The notes under the pieces are model-generated. The model saw only the letters and a list, made by a program, of their open reading frames with translations, made no database searches and had not been told where the DNA came from. Both the position numbers and the translations under genes were made by a program. A DNA stretch of 22,962 nt from an uncultured Caulobacter sp. (GTDB lineage Bacteria; Pseudomonadota; Alphaproteobacteria; Caulobacterales; Caulobacteraceae): NCBI GenBank assembly GCA_937925635.1, contig CALALX010000024.1, positions 1 through 22,962 of the forward strand, in the 5' to 3' direction. Shown here piece after piece: positions 15,057 through 22,961 of this stretch. Within the stretch, counting starts at the first letter, position 1. The number at the start of each line of letters is the position of its first letter.

Positions 15057-16226
15057 CTATTGCCGGTATTCGCGCAGGCCGGTGCGGATCAGCATCAGGG
15101 CGCCATAGGCGACCAGCGCCGTGAGGGCGACGATCAGAAGCGAGCGCCAGCGGCGGGGCTCCATCGGCGTGTCCGCCAGGTTCGGCTGGACGACCCGTTG
15201 AAGATAGAGTCGCTTGCGGGCCGCGTCGATGCGGGCGGTCTCCAAGGCCTTCATGGAGGCCGTCAGGGTTTCTCCGGCGAAGTCACGTTCGAGGACAAGG
15301 CGCTCGTACTGGCTGATCTTGGGCGCCAGGGAGTTGCTCTCGCCCGCGGCCTTGACCCGTTCGCGCTCGATCTCGCGCTCATAGGCCCTGATGCGGTCGT
15401 CGAGAAGCGGCAGTTGCGGGCTCTGCGGCGCGGCCGCGGCCAGGCCGGCCCGTTCAGCGCGCAGGGTGGCCAGCTCGCCGCTCAGCCGCGTCACGAGATC
15501 CAGATTGGCCGAGGAGCTGCGCATCGGGTCGATGACACGCTCGCGGCTTCTGAAACCGGTCAGCTGCTTCTGAATCTCGGCCACGCGCAGGCGGGCTTGC
15601 ACGACTTCGCGGCTGGCGCGATCCAGCGTGTCGCGTTCCGCCTGGTCGTTGAGCTGGTTGATGACCCGTTCGCCGCCGTCCAGCAGCGCGGTCGCGACCG
15701 CGCGCGCGTCGGCGGCGTCGAAGGCCTCGACCCGCAGGGTGCTGACGCCGGTCGTCGAGTCGTAGCCCACGGTCACGAACCGCTTGTAGGCCCTGTAGAG
15801 GTGCTCGTTGCTGTCCCGTTCGAACGGCCGGGGAAAGCGCTGCAGGAAGTCCGAACCTTGACGTCCGAAGATGGTTCGCAGGGGCCGGCGGCGGTCGAGG
15901 TCGGCGACGGCGTCCCGTGACGTCATGTAGTCGTGGACGGCGTAGGCGTCGGTCGTGCCGGCCGCAATGCCGGCGCCCTGCAGAACGGTGCTCAGGGCGC
16001 CGGGCTGCGGCTCGTTCGGGGCCCTGACGATGAACTTGGCCTCGGAGACATAGATCGGGGACGCGATCAGCAGATTGTAGATGGCCGCCAGCGTCACCGG
16101 CAGGACGACCATCGCCATGAACAGCGGCGCGGCGGCGATCCGCGCGCGCACCGCGTCGAGCAGCGTCGGCGTCGTGGTCCAGCCCGTCGGTTCCGCGGCT
16201 TTGTCTCGTTCAGATCTCGGGGTCAT
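15057..16226 (-). CDS. kpsE: Capsule export inner-membrane protein (KpsE/CtrB/BexC, polysaccharide co-polymerase type), 389 aa
   Basis: This protein spans the periplasm and links the KpsMT transporter to the outer-membrane channel. It has the family topology. A short cytoplasmic N-terminus leads to TM1 (~34-54, LFMAMVVLPVTLAAIYNLL) and the conserved IYVSEAKFIVRAPNEPQ just after it. A long periplasmic part follows, with coiled-coil-prone stretches (VVQARLRVAEIQKQL, LATLRAERAGL, IRAYEREIERERVKA). A PNLADTPMEPRRW-type motif precedes TM2 (~357-380, LLIVALTALVAYGALMLI) and a short basic C-terminus. The 'P..P..P' region before TM2 is typical of this family. The ATG at 16226 lies 72 bases after the kpsM stop. 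Confidence 0.88.
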   Translation of the reverse strand: MTPRSERDKAAEPTGWTTTPTLLDAVRARIAAAPLFMAMVVLPVTLAAIYNLLIASPIYVSEAKFIVRAPNEPQPGALSTVLQGAGIAAGTTDAYAVHDYMTSRDAVADLDRRRPLRTIFGRQGSDFLQRFPRPFERDSNEHLYRAYKRFVTVGYDSTTGVSTLRVEAFDAADARAVATALLDGGERVINQLNDQAERDTLDRASREVVQARLRVAEIQKQLTGFRSRERVIDPMRSSSANLDLVTRLSGELATLRAERAGLAAAAPQSPQLPLLDDRIRAYEREIERERVKAAGESNSLAPKISQYERLVLERDFAGETLTASMKALETARIDAARKRLYLQRVVQPNLADTPMEPRRWRSLLIVALTALVAYGALMLIRTGLREYRQ

Positions 16227-16298
16227 TGGTCGTCCAGCGCGCGGGGGCCCGTCGGGGCCGTCATGGTCTCGGAAGCGGCAAATCGGCAGCGGGCGGCG

Positions 16299-17099
16299 CT
16301 AGTCAATCTCGACTCTCCGTCGAACGAGCAGGAGCAGCAACAGGCCCAGGACGGTCAGGCCGGCGGCCCATGCGGCCGCGTACGCCGGATCGTAGTAGGT
16401 ACGGGCCGCCGATCCGAAGAACCCGCCGCGGATCATCTCCACCGGATGGATGAACGGCAGGTACAGGACCGCCTTGCGAAACGGCTCGGGCAGCCAGGCG
16501 ACCATGTAGAAGGTGCCTGACAAGGGCACCAGAAGATAGGTGAAGAGGCCGACCACCCTCTCGACGGCCTCGGCCAGTTCCGAGATGGCGCCCAGCACCA
16601 GGGCCAGGGCGGCCGAGAGCCAGGCCAGCAGGGACCAGCCGCCGTAGAGAAGCAGCAGATCGGCCGGCGGCGCGGTCTGGCCCAGCAGCACCAGCACCAG
16701 AACCACCACCGCGAAGGCGGCCGAGACGCCGGCGAACTCCAGCGACAGCCGCGCCGCGAACAGGTGGGTCAGCGTGATCTGCCGGTGATACAGCAAGCCC
16801 CCGTTCGATCGGACGCAGCCCAGCGACTGGTTGATCATGTGGCGGACCATGATGATCGGCATATAGCCGGTGACGACGAACGGCACGATCTTCAGGCCGT
16901 GTTCGAAGGGCGGTTTAACGACCGCCCAGAGGCCGATCACGCCGACGCAGAACAGCAGCGGCTCGGCCACCGTCCAGAGGAAGCCCAGATTCGCGCGGCC
17001 ATACCGCGTCGCCAGCTCGCGCAGCAGCAGGGCGACAATGATTCGCCCGTGGCCGCGCAAGCGCCGGGCCGTTCCTCGCAATGGCTCGGCGGCATCCAC
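16299..17099 (-). CDS. kpsM: Capsule ABC exporter permease (KpsM/CtrC/BexB, ABC-2 type), 266 aa
   Basis: This is the membrane subunit of the capsule exporter. The N-terminus carries LLRELATRYGRANLGFLWTVAEPLL, matching the family's amphipathic entry segment. Six hydrophobic spans follow, including LLFCVGVIGLWAVV, SAAFAVVVLVLVLLG, LLAWLSAALALVLGAI, LFTYLLVPLSGTFYMV and the C-terminal TVLGLLLLLLV. LPFIHPVEMIRGGFFG is the conserved late motif. I place the start at GTG 17099, because GGGGAG lies six to eight bases upstream and the protein then has the usual KpsM length. The frame stays open far upstream, but that part is the antisense-like shadow of the neighbouring nucleotidyltransferase gene. 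It lies 53 bases downstream of that gene. Confidence 0.9.
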   Translation of the reverse strand: MDAAEPLRGTARRLRGHGRIIVALLLRELATRYGRANLGFLWTVAEPLLFCVGVIGLWAVVKPPFEHGLKIVPFVVTGYMPIIMVRHMINQSLGCVRSNGGLLYHRQITLTHLFAARLSLEFAGVSAAFAVVVLVLVLLGQTAPPADLLLLYGGWSLLAWLSAALALVLGAISELAEAVERVVGLFTYLLVPLSGTFYMVAWLPEPFRKAVLYLPFIHPVEMIRGGFFGSAARTYYDPAYAAAWAAGLTVLGLLLLLLVRRRVEID

Positions 17100-17152
17100 G
17101 CCCAACTCTCCCCGCACTCGGCGGCGCAAACTAGGCGCCGCGGGCCGCCAAC

Positions 17153-17872
17153 TCAAGTCGATAGCATCGAACGGAAGTTCGCGCTTAGCGAGACGACATT
17201 TTCGACACACACCGCGCGCACGGGCGAGCCGGCGGCGATGACGCCATTGATCGCCGGACAGACGAACAGCGCCCCGGCGTGCGCGAGCGATCGCCGGTTG
17301 GCCAGCGAATGGCCGGCGGCGGCGACGAAGGTCTCCACATCCCTGAACATGTAGACGCCGGCGGACGCCCGATCGGAGATCCGCCGCTTCTCGGCCGCTT
17401 CGAGGACCAGGTCGTCGTCGCACCTTAGATAGCTGTAGCCGGGGTCGTCGGACGCGAACCACGGAACCAGGGCGCCGAGGTCGTCGGGCCAGGCCGTCAG
17501 CGCCTCGGCCGACGGACCGCCGGTGAAGAGGATGTCCGCCAGGTCGATGATCAGCGGGCCGGCCGACGCCGGCAGGACCGCCACCCCGGCCAGCGCCGAC
17601 AGCAGCGCGCCGTCGGTGATCCAGGGCAGGCGAACGATTCCGCAACCGGGGAACGACGTCTCAAGATGCGAGATCACGGCCTCGACGCCGGGAACCTGGC
17701 GAACCACGAATACATGGTCGCGGGGCGTCAGCGCCCCGGCCCACCGGCGGCCGCCCAGCGCGACGTCGATCAGGGGGCGTCCGTCGACCGGGACCAGCGG
17801 GCGCGGGCCGAGGGTCGGGTGGATCAGGTCCGGCCCCGCGAGCGGCACGACACAGACGGGCCGCCGGGTCAT
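17153..17872 (-). CDS. Degenerate sugar nucleotidyltransferase-like protein, 239 aa
   Basis: The protein aligns by motif order with each half of the 493-aa nucleotidyltransferase next door: PLVPVDGRPLI (25-35), TDGALLSAL (86-94), IIDLADILF (108-116), GYSYLR (145-150), AAEKRRISDRASAGVYMFR (159-177). Key catalytic features are changed. The N-terminal glycine-rich NTP loop is missing, the Lys of the usual PKPL motif is Arg (PRPL), and the metal-binding NGD motif reads IDLAD. It is therefore probably not a normal nucleotidyltransferase and may be a structural or regulatory partner of the double-domain protein. The genes overlap by four bases (ATGA), consistent with coupled synthesis. Its activity, if any, cannot be predicted. 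Confidence 0.7.
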   Translation of the reverse strand: MTRRPVCVVPLAGPDLIHPTLGPRPLVPVDGRPLIDVALGGRRWAGALTPRDHVFVVRQVPGVEAVISHLETSFPGCGIVRLPWITDGALLSALAGVAVLPASAGPLIIDLADILFTGGPSAEALTAWPDDLGALVPWFASDDPGYSYLRCDDDLVLEAAEKRRISDRASAGVYMFRDVETFVAAAGHSLANRRSLAHAGALFVCPAINGVIAAGSPVRAVCVENVVSLSANFRSMLST

Positions 17873-19350
17873 GCGCCGACGCCGGCCAGGTACCGTTCCA
17901 GATCCTCGGGCGTGCCCAGGCCGTGCATGGCCTCGGCGGGAATTTCGTGGACGCCGATCTTCAGCCCGTTGGCGATGGCGTGGTTGTAGACCGGACAGAC
18001 ATAGAACTCGCCGTTGACCCGCTCGTTTCGCGCGATCATGTCGATCGCCGCGTCAAGGAAGTCGCCGGCGCGACGGAAATAGTAGAGGCCGACCGTCGCC
18101 AGGTCGGAGATCGGCTGCTTCTCGGCGACCCGGATCACGCGCCCGGCGCCGTCGACCTCGGCGAAGGACCATTTGGGATCACGGTCGGCGTCCCGGAAAA
18201 CGAGAATCGACCCGTCGAGACCGCGCTCGTGGCAATCCTGGACGAAGCGGCCGCAGTCCATGTCGACGATCTGGTCGCAGTTGGCGATCAGCAGGGGCGC
18301 GTCGGGGGCGAGGCGGCCGCGCGCCAGCAGGACCGTGCAGGCGGCGCCTTCGGTGGCGCGCTCGATGGCCACCGTCGCGGCGCCGCGGCGGGCCAGCGGC
18401 GCGGCGGCCGGGTGGTCGAGCGTCTCCCGCCGGGCGATGACGATGAAGCGACCGCCCGGCATGGCCAGGTTGTCCATCACCCGCTCGATCATCGGCCGGC
18501 CGGCGACATCGATGTAGGGCTTGGGCAGGGCGTAGCCGGCCCTGGCGAAGCGCTCGCCCAGGCCGGCCATCGGAATGACCACCTGCACGCCGGTCGGCGC
18601 GATGTCGGGGGCCTTCGGGCGGGCCTGCAGCGCGCGCTCGTACAGCTCGACCCGCTGGGGCGAGTAGAGGCTATGATAGTCGCTCGCCCGGATCGGCGCG
18701 GCGCCGACCGAGAGTCCCGCCAGAATGGCCTCGTTCAGGGTCGGCGCAATGAAGAAGCGCCCGTCCACCGCGCGGTCGCTCAGGATCATCTGCGTGGCGC
18801 AGGCGACGAAGTCGCGACCGCGCCGGAAATAGTACAGGCCGGCCACGGCGTCGCGGGAGATGACCTGCTTCTCGGCCGCTTCGGCGACCAGGCCGGTGGG
18901 GTCGACGCGGACGTAGGACCAGCGGGGATGAACCGACTCGAAGGTGACGACGCCCGCGTCCAGATCGCGGGCGCGGAAGCCGGCGAAGATGGCGGGCAGG
19001 TCGCAGTCGAGAATCTGATCCCCATTGGCGATCACGAGGGGCGCTTCGTCCTGGATGTGCTCGATGGCCATCAGCGCCGAGCAGGCCGCGCCGCGGGTCG
19101 GCTCTTCCAGCTGGACGACGACACAGTCAGCGCCCGCGCAGAGCCGCAGCGTGCGGTCGAGGCCGAACTTCCGGCAGTCCTCGGCGCGGACGACGAAGAT
19201 GAAGCTCGCCTCCGGATCGCCCGCGCGCAGGTTGGCGATGACGCGCGCGATCATCGGTTCGCCGTCGATCTCGATCAGCGGCTTGGGGAAGTGAAAGTCC
19301 GCCGCCGGGAACAGGGTTTCGGGCGCCGCGATGGGAATGAGGTAGCGCAC
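17869..19350 (-). CDS. Tandem two-domain sugar-phosphate nucleotidyltransferase, 493 aa
   Basis: Two nucleotidyltransferase domains are fused. Domain 1 (~1-240) has FPKPLIEIDGEPMI (21-34), RGAACSAL (86-93), ANGDQILDCD (108-117), EAAEKQVIS and GLYYFR (171-176), but lacks the N-terminal GxGxR loop (IAAPETLFPAADF instead). Domain 2 (~255-493) has the full loop VVIPMAGLGERF, then LPKPYIDVAGRPMI (275-288), EGAACTVL (334-341), VAEKQPIS and GLYYFR. Its metal motif reads NCD rather than NGD. The enzyme presumably makes an NDP-activated sugar or polyol for the capsule; the substrate is unknown. The GTG start at 19350 shares one base with the HAD gene's TAG stop. The downstream gene encodes a third, more degenerate copy. 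Confidence 0.82.
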   Translation of the reverse strand: MRYLIPIAAPETLFPAADFHFPKPLIEIDGEPMIARVIANLRAGDPEASFIFVVRAEDCRKFGLDRTLRLCAGADCVVVQLEEPTRGAACSALMAIEHIQDEAPLVIANGDQILDCDLPAIFAGFRARDLDAGVVTFESVHPRWSYVRVDPTGLVAEAAEKQVISRDAVAGLYYFRRGRDFVACATQMILSDRAVDGRFFIAPTLNEAILAGLSVGAAPIRASDYHSLYSPQRVELYERALQARPKAPDIAPTGVQVVIPMAGLGERFARAGYALPKPYIDVAGRPMIERVMDNLAMPGGRFIVIARRETLDHPAAAPLARRGAATVAIERATEGAACTVLLARGRLAPDAPLLIANCDQIVDMDCGRFVQDCHERGLDGSILVFRDADRDPKWSFAEVDGAGRVIRVAEKQPISDLATVGLYYFRRAGDFLDAAIDMIARNERVNGEFYVCPVYNHAIANGLKIGVHEIPAEAMHGLGTPEDLERYLAGVGA

Positions 19351-19967
19351 TAGACCAATCCCTTCACGACATCGGCGATCCGCTCGTAGGTCACGTCGGA
19401 TGGAGAGGACACCGCCAGCACATGGGCCCCGCTGGCGCGCGCGGCCCGCAGGCCATGGTCATTGTCCTCGACAATGAGGCAGTCGCGCGGCCCCAGGCCG
19501 AGCCTCGACATCGCGGTCAGGTAGATCTCCGGATCCGGCTTGGGCGCGGCCACGTCGTCGTTCGACAGCTGCAGCTCAAGATAGGGCGCCAGGCCCGCCT
19601 GCTCGGTCATCATCGTCACCGTCCGCCGGACCGAGTTGGAGCAGACGGCCAGGCGATAGCCGTCCTCGCGCAGCCGGCGCAGGGCGTACTGGTGCTGGAA
19701 CACCGGGCGGCAACGTTCCTGGATGAGCTCGAGCGTGCGGCGCTGCTTGCAGGCGTTGACGAGGTCATGCAGCGCCCGCGGCAGCTTGCCGACCTTGCTC
19801 AACCGCTCCAGCTTGGTGCGCGTCGGCAGACCGTCGTACTCGGCCAGGTGCTGGTCGCGGCTGATCTCACAGCCGAACAGCCGCAGCGCGTCGTTGAGCG
19901 CGTCGTAGTGCCAGTCGCGGGCCTCGATGAGGACGCCGTCCATGTCGAACAGGATTGCCTTGATCAT
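19350..19967 (-). CDS. HAD-family hydrolase (beta-phosphoglucomutase/phosphatase-like), 205 aa
   Basis: This is a haloacid dehalogenase superfamily protein that probably acts as a small-molecule phosphatase or phosphomutase. All four HAD motifs are present: FDMDGVL with nucleophile Asp8 and Asp10, the motif II Ser in AVCSNSV, Lys in AAPKPDPEIYL, and the acidic motif IV in CLIVEDNDHG. A helical cap lies between motifs I and II (subclass I, C1 cap). The start is ATG 19967, which gives MIKAILFDMDG; a GTG two codons earlier (19973) is also possible. It is flanked by a GDPD-like gene (37 bases upstream) and the tandem nucleotidyltransferase gene (one-base overlap). It may prepare or clear the phosphorylated precursor for that enzyme; the substrate is not readable. 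Confidence 0.8.
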   Translation of the reverse strand: MIKAILFDMDGVLIEARDWHYDALNDALRLFGCEISRDQHLAEYDGLPTRTKLERLSKVGKLPRALHDLVNACKQRRTLELIQERCRPVFQHQYALRRLREDGYRLAVCSNSVRRTVTMMTEQAGLAPYLELQLSNDDVAAPKPDPEIYLTAMSRLGLGPRDCLIVEDNDHGLRAARASGAHVLAVSSPSDVTYERIADVVKGLV

Positions 19968-20004
19968 GCCCACCAGCCTCGCGCGACGTCGCGTGTCCCG
20001 CGCT

Positions 20005-20628
20005 TTACTGGAAAAACGTCCGGGCTTCGTCGGGAAAATCGGTGCAGATCATCACGCCCGCCCGCCCGGCCAGGGACCGCCACGCCGCCCAGGCCGCCGC
20101 ATGGGGCCGGCCGTGCAGTTCCGGAGACACGAGCGCGGCCTGCTTTCCGGCCGCCAGATGCCCCTCGACGACCTCCGGCGTGATCCAGTCGCGCTCGAAG
20201 GCGTCGATCCAGACGCCCGCGGCCGGCTCGTACAGCAGCGGCTCCGGCTCGTGCTCCGACTGGCGCGTGAACACCCGCGCACCCTGTCTCAGGTAGCCCA
20301 GCGTGTCGGGAAGGGACATGTCGAAGACGAAGGCGTTGCCGATCCCGCGCCGACGCACCGCCTCGACCACCCCGGCCTGCAGCCCGTCGGCCTTGATATT
20401 CAGCGCCAGGGCGCCGGGCGCGCCGGCTGAGACGTACAGGTCGAGCAGGTCGTCCAGCGTCATCAGCCCGTCGCCGGTCGGCGGGTCGTGCGCGACGACC
20501 AGCGCGCCGTCGTGGTCGCGGATGTCGGTCTCCAGCCCATGTCCGCCCTCCACCGCCCGCGCCAGCGCGGCGCGTGTGTTGCGCTCTTCGGGACGCAGCC
20601 AGTGGCCGCGATGGGCAAGGACGATCAT
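20005..20628 (-). CDS. Glycerophosphodiester phosphodiesterase-like protein, 207 aa
   Basis: The GDPD TIM-barrel signature is clear: AHRGHW (His6, Arg7), EERNT, GLETDIRDHDG (Glu33, Asp35) and VVAHDPP (His47), covering the metal ligands and both catalytic His. The later strand reads LALNIKADGLQ, where canonical GDPDs have EIK, so a metal-ligand Glu is replaced by Asn. Length is short for GDPD (usually ~240-300). There is no signal peptide, so it should act in the cytoplasm. The start is ATG 20628; TTG 20640 would add four residues. It is the first gene of the long capsule run, which suggests a role in a phosphodiester-containing precursor or modification rather than lipid turnover, but this is inference. 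Confidence 0.78.
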   Translation of the reverse strand: MIVLAHRGHWLRPEERNTRAALARAVEGGHGLETDIRDHDGALVVAHDPPTGDGLMTLDDLLDLYVSAGAPGALALNIKADGLQAGVVEAVRRRGIGNAFVFDMSLPDTLGYLRQGARVFTRQSEHEPEPLLYEPAAGVWIDAFERDWITPEVVEGHLAAGKQAALVSPELHGRPHAAAWAAWRSLAGRAGVMICTDFPDEARTFFQ

Positions 20629-20735
20629 CGCGCCGGACAATGCCCCGGACGGGGGTGACTGTCACGGCCGCGGCGCCACTGTCGACAGGTCCGAAGAGGA
20701 ATGGCAAGTTCGCCCCAAAGTTGTCGGGGGCTTGC
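20629..20735. promoter_or_regulatory. Divergent intergenic region with two palindromes 20 bp apart
   Basis: This 107-base gap separates the start of the long capsule run (minus) from the RTX gene (plus). It contains GTGAC-T-GTCAC (20655-20665) and the perfect palindrome CTGTCGACAG (20679-20688). Both include ACTGTC, at 20658 and 20678, exactly 20 bases apart, or about two helical turns. This is the arrangement expected of a repeated operator. I cannot identify a convincing -35/-10 pair. No named regulator matches this motif to my knowledge. Confidence 0.35.
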
Positions 20736-22961
20736 ATGGCGATTGTTGTCGCGCCGAATTCGAACCTGGATACAGCCGATCCGTTCGGGGAAGTGCCCTA
20801 CATGGGGATCAACTTCACCGCCAATCCGCAGAACGAATGGTGGGTGGTCGAGGCGACCGCGAACAGGTTTGTCGTCTATGTCTTCTATGCGCGCGCGCCG
20901 AGTGGCACGCCGTTCGCACTCACCTTCTATTCCGACAGCGGTTTCACCTACGCGAGCGGCTCCCTGTTTCCGGCCGGCGTCGTCTCGCGCATCGACCTCG
21001 GCACGTCGGGCGATGGTCCGATCGCCCCCATTCCGGATTGGCGCGCATCGATCTCCGGACTTGCGGACCTGGGACTGAGCCTGAGCCAGATTCTGGCGAA
21101 TCCGCTGCTGGTGTTCGCCGGAAACGACGTCATTACCGGCGGTGACGGTGTCCGCGCGGACGAGATCTACGCCGGCGACGGCGACGATACCGTCACCGGC
21201 GGCGGACACGACGGCTGGTACGACATGGGGCGCGGAAATGGTCTGCTCGATGGCGGTGGCGGCACGGACTTCGGCCGTTTCGACCTGTCCGACCGAACCG
21301 GCGCCGTCGTCTATGCCCACAACGACACCGAGGCCCAGGCGCGGATCGATGGCCAGACCTTGGTCACGATCCGCAACGTCGAGCGCGTCGAAGTGATCGG
21401 CGGCGCCGGCTATGATGACCTGAGTGGTGGGACGGCCGACGACATCCTTGATGTCCATACGGGCGGCGGAATGGCGGATGGCGGGGCGGGCGCCGATCGC
21501 TTCCGCGCCGACTTCACGGCCAGCACCGAGGCCGTCACCTACACCCATAGCGACATCGAGGGCACGGTCTACGTCGGGGGCGTGTCCGCCGCCGTCGCGC
21601 GAAACATGGAGGCGGTCACGCTTCTGGGCGGGCAGGGCGATGACAGCCTGACGGGCGGGTCGCTGGACGACGAGCTGTCCGGAAACGCGGGCGCCGACCA
21701 GCTGACCGGCGGCGGCGGATCGGACCTGCTGATTGGCGGCGCGGGCGATGATCGCCTCGACGGCGGCGACGGGATCGACTTCGTTCGAATGAGCGTCGCC
21801 GCGACAATCGACCTGCGCATTGTCGGCGCCCAGGCCTACGGCGAAGGGTCTGACACCCTGATCAGTATCGAGGGTGTGTATGGCAGTGCGGGGAACGACA
21901 CGATTGTCGGCAACGACGATGCAAACCGCCTTCACGGACGCGACGGCGACGATGTCATTCACGGCGGGGGCGGCGCCGATCAGATCACCGGCGGCTACGG
22001 CCACAATCTCATCTACGGCGGCGACGGCAACGATCACATCCGCGCCTTCACCGAGGAGCCGTACATCTACACCTGGCGAAACACCTCGGAGGGCTCGGCG
22101 GAGATCTACGGCGAGGGCGGCGACGACATCATCTTCGGCAGCAATGGTGACGACTACATCGACGGCGGCGAAGGCGACGACCAGCTGTATGGCGTTGGCG
22201 GGATCGCCGTGCTGGTCGGCGGCGCCGGCGACGACTTCCTGAACAGCTCCTTCTATGACGACGAACTGGACGGGGGCGATGGCGACGACGAGCTTCACGC
22301 CGACTTCGGGTCTGATCGCCTGACCGGCGGGTCCGGCAACGACGCGCTGTGGGGTGATGACACGCGGCTTCCCACAGGCCTTCCAGCCGGAACCACCTTC
22401 GACGATGTGCTCGACGGCGGGGCCGGCAATGATTTCCTGTGGGGCCTGCTGGGTGATGACATCCTTCGGGACGGTTCTGGCGACGACCGCTTCGAGGGAG
22501 GAGTGGGCTTCGATGTCGTCGACTTCAGCGACGCCGCGGCGGGCGTCACGGTCAATACCTACGCCATGTGGGACGTGAACGTCGGCTACTGGGGCGCCCA
22601 GGACACCGGCGGGGCGGGGATAGACACCCTTGTGGACATCGAAGGCCTGATCGGATCGGCGTTCAATGACGTCCTTTCGGGGCGCAACGACGCCTGGTCA
22701 ATCGCGCAGGGCTGGACGTTCGACGAGTCCTTCGACGGCGGTGCGGGCAATGACGTCATCGACGCCGGCAATGGCGACGACTGGTTGGACGGCGGCTCGG
22801 GCAGCGACCTCCTCTTCGGCGGCGAGGGGGCCGACACGCTGATCGGCGGCGGGCATGACGCCTCGGCGCCGGACTACTTCTTCGGCGGGACGGGCGACGA
22901 CACTTACGTCGTCAACTCGGCGATGACCGGGGCGCAGGACCTGGTCGACGAGGGCGAGGGG
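20736..22961 (+). CDS. RTX (hemolysin-type Ca2+-binding repeat) protein, 3' end beyond the window
   Basis: The frame is open from ATG 20736 to the window edge (742 codons). Residues 1-125 form a non-repeat N-terminal region (NEWWVVEATANRFVVYVFYAR, then SLSQILANPLLVFAGNDVITGG). After that come many glycine/aspartate nonapeptides of the GGxGxDxUx type, for example GGAGDDRLDGGDGIDF, GGEGDDQLYG and GGAGNDVIDAGNGDDWLDGG. These are interrupted by longer spacers and, near the edge, FFGGTGDDTYVVN. Such repeats fold into calcium-loaded parallel beta-rolls outside the cell. No Sec signal is visible, so export by a type I secretion system using a C-terminal signal, not seen here, is expected. A GGGGG five bases before the ATG may serve as ribosome binding site. 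Possible roles include S-layer, adhesin or enzyme; no catalytic domain is visible in this part. Confidence 0.88.
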   Translation, partial: MAIVVAPNSNLDTADPFGEVPYMGINFTANPQNEWWVVEATANRFVVYVFYARAPSGTPFALTFYSDSGFTYASGSLFPAGVVSRIDLGTSGDGPIAPIPDWRASISGLADLGLSLSQILANPLLVFAGNDVITGGDGVRADEIYAGDGDDTVTGGGHDGWYDMGRGNGLLDGGGGTDFGRFDLSDRTGAVVYAHNDTEAQARIDGQTLVTIRNVERVEVIGGAGYDDLSGGTADDILDVHTGGGMADGGAGADRFRADFTASTEAVTYTHSDIEGTVYVGGVSAAVARNMEAVTLLGGQGDDSLTGGSLDDELSGNAGADQLTGGGGSDLLIGGAGDDRLDGGDGIDFVRMSVAATIDLRIVGAQAYGEGSDTLISIEGVYGSAGNDTIVGNDDANRLHGRDGDDVIHGGGGADQITGGYGHNLIYGGDGNDHIRAFTEEPYIYTWRNTSEGSAEIYGEGGDDIIFGSNGDDYIDGGEGDDQLYGVGGIAVLVGGAGDDFLNSSFYDDELDGGDGDDELHADFGSDRLTGGSGNDALWGDDTRLPTGLPAGTTFDDVLDGGAGNDFLWGLLGDDILRDGSGDDRFEGGVGFDVVDFSDAAAGVTVNTYAMWDVNVGYWGAQDTGGAGIDTLVDIEGLIGSAFNDVLSGRNDAWSIAQGWTFDESFDGGAGNDVIDAGNGDDWLDGGSGSDLLFGGEGADTLIGGGHDASAPDYFFGGTGDDTYVVNSAMTGAQDLVDEGEG

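Noticed and set aside
17100..17645. Upstream extension of the kpsM frame (182 extra codons)
   Set aside because: The extension is Arg-rich, overlaps the nucleotidyltransferase-like gene on the same strand, and a GTG with a good ribosome binding site at 17099 gives the normal KpsM length.
17923..19353. 476-codon plus-strand open frame opposite the tandem nucleotidyltransferase
   Set aside because: The minus strand has two complete sets of nucleotidyltransferase motifs; the plus frame is Arg/Gly/Asp/Val-rich and matches nothing.
20303..21145. Plus-strand open frame spanning the GDPD gene and the RTX N-terminus
   Set aside because: It crosses the divergent promoter region, is in a different frame from the RTX repeats and has Arg/Ser/Pro-rich low-complexity sequence.
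20625..22298. 557-codon minus-strand open frame opposite the RTX gene
   Set aside because: It is the antisense of Gly/Asp repeats, giving periodic Val/Ala/Ile strings. The plus frame has clear GGxGxDxUx nonapeptides, so the antisense frame is not a gene.
21120..22960. Periodic GGCGGC/GACGAC repeats considered as a CRISPR or DNA tandem repeat array
   Set aside because: The periodicity follows 27-base codon units of RTX nonapeptides with varied sequence; there are no constant repeats with unique spacers.
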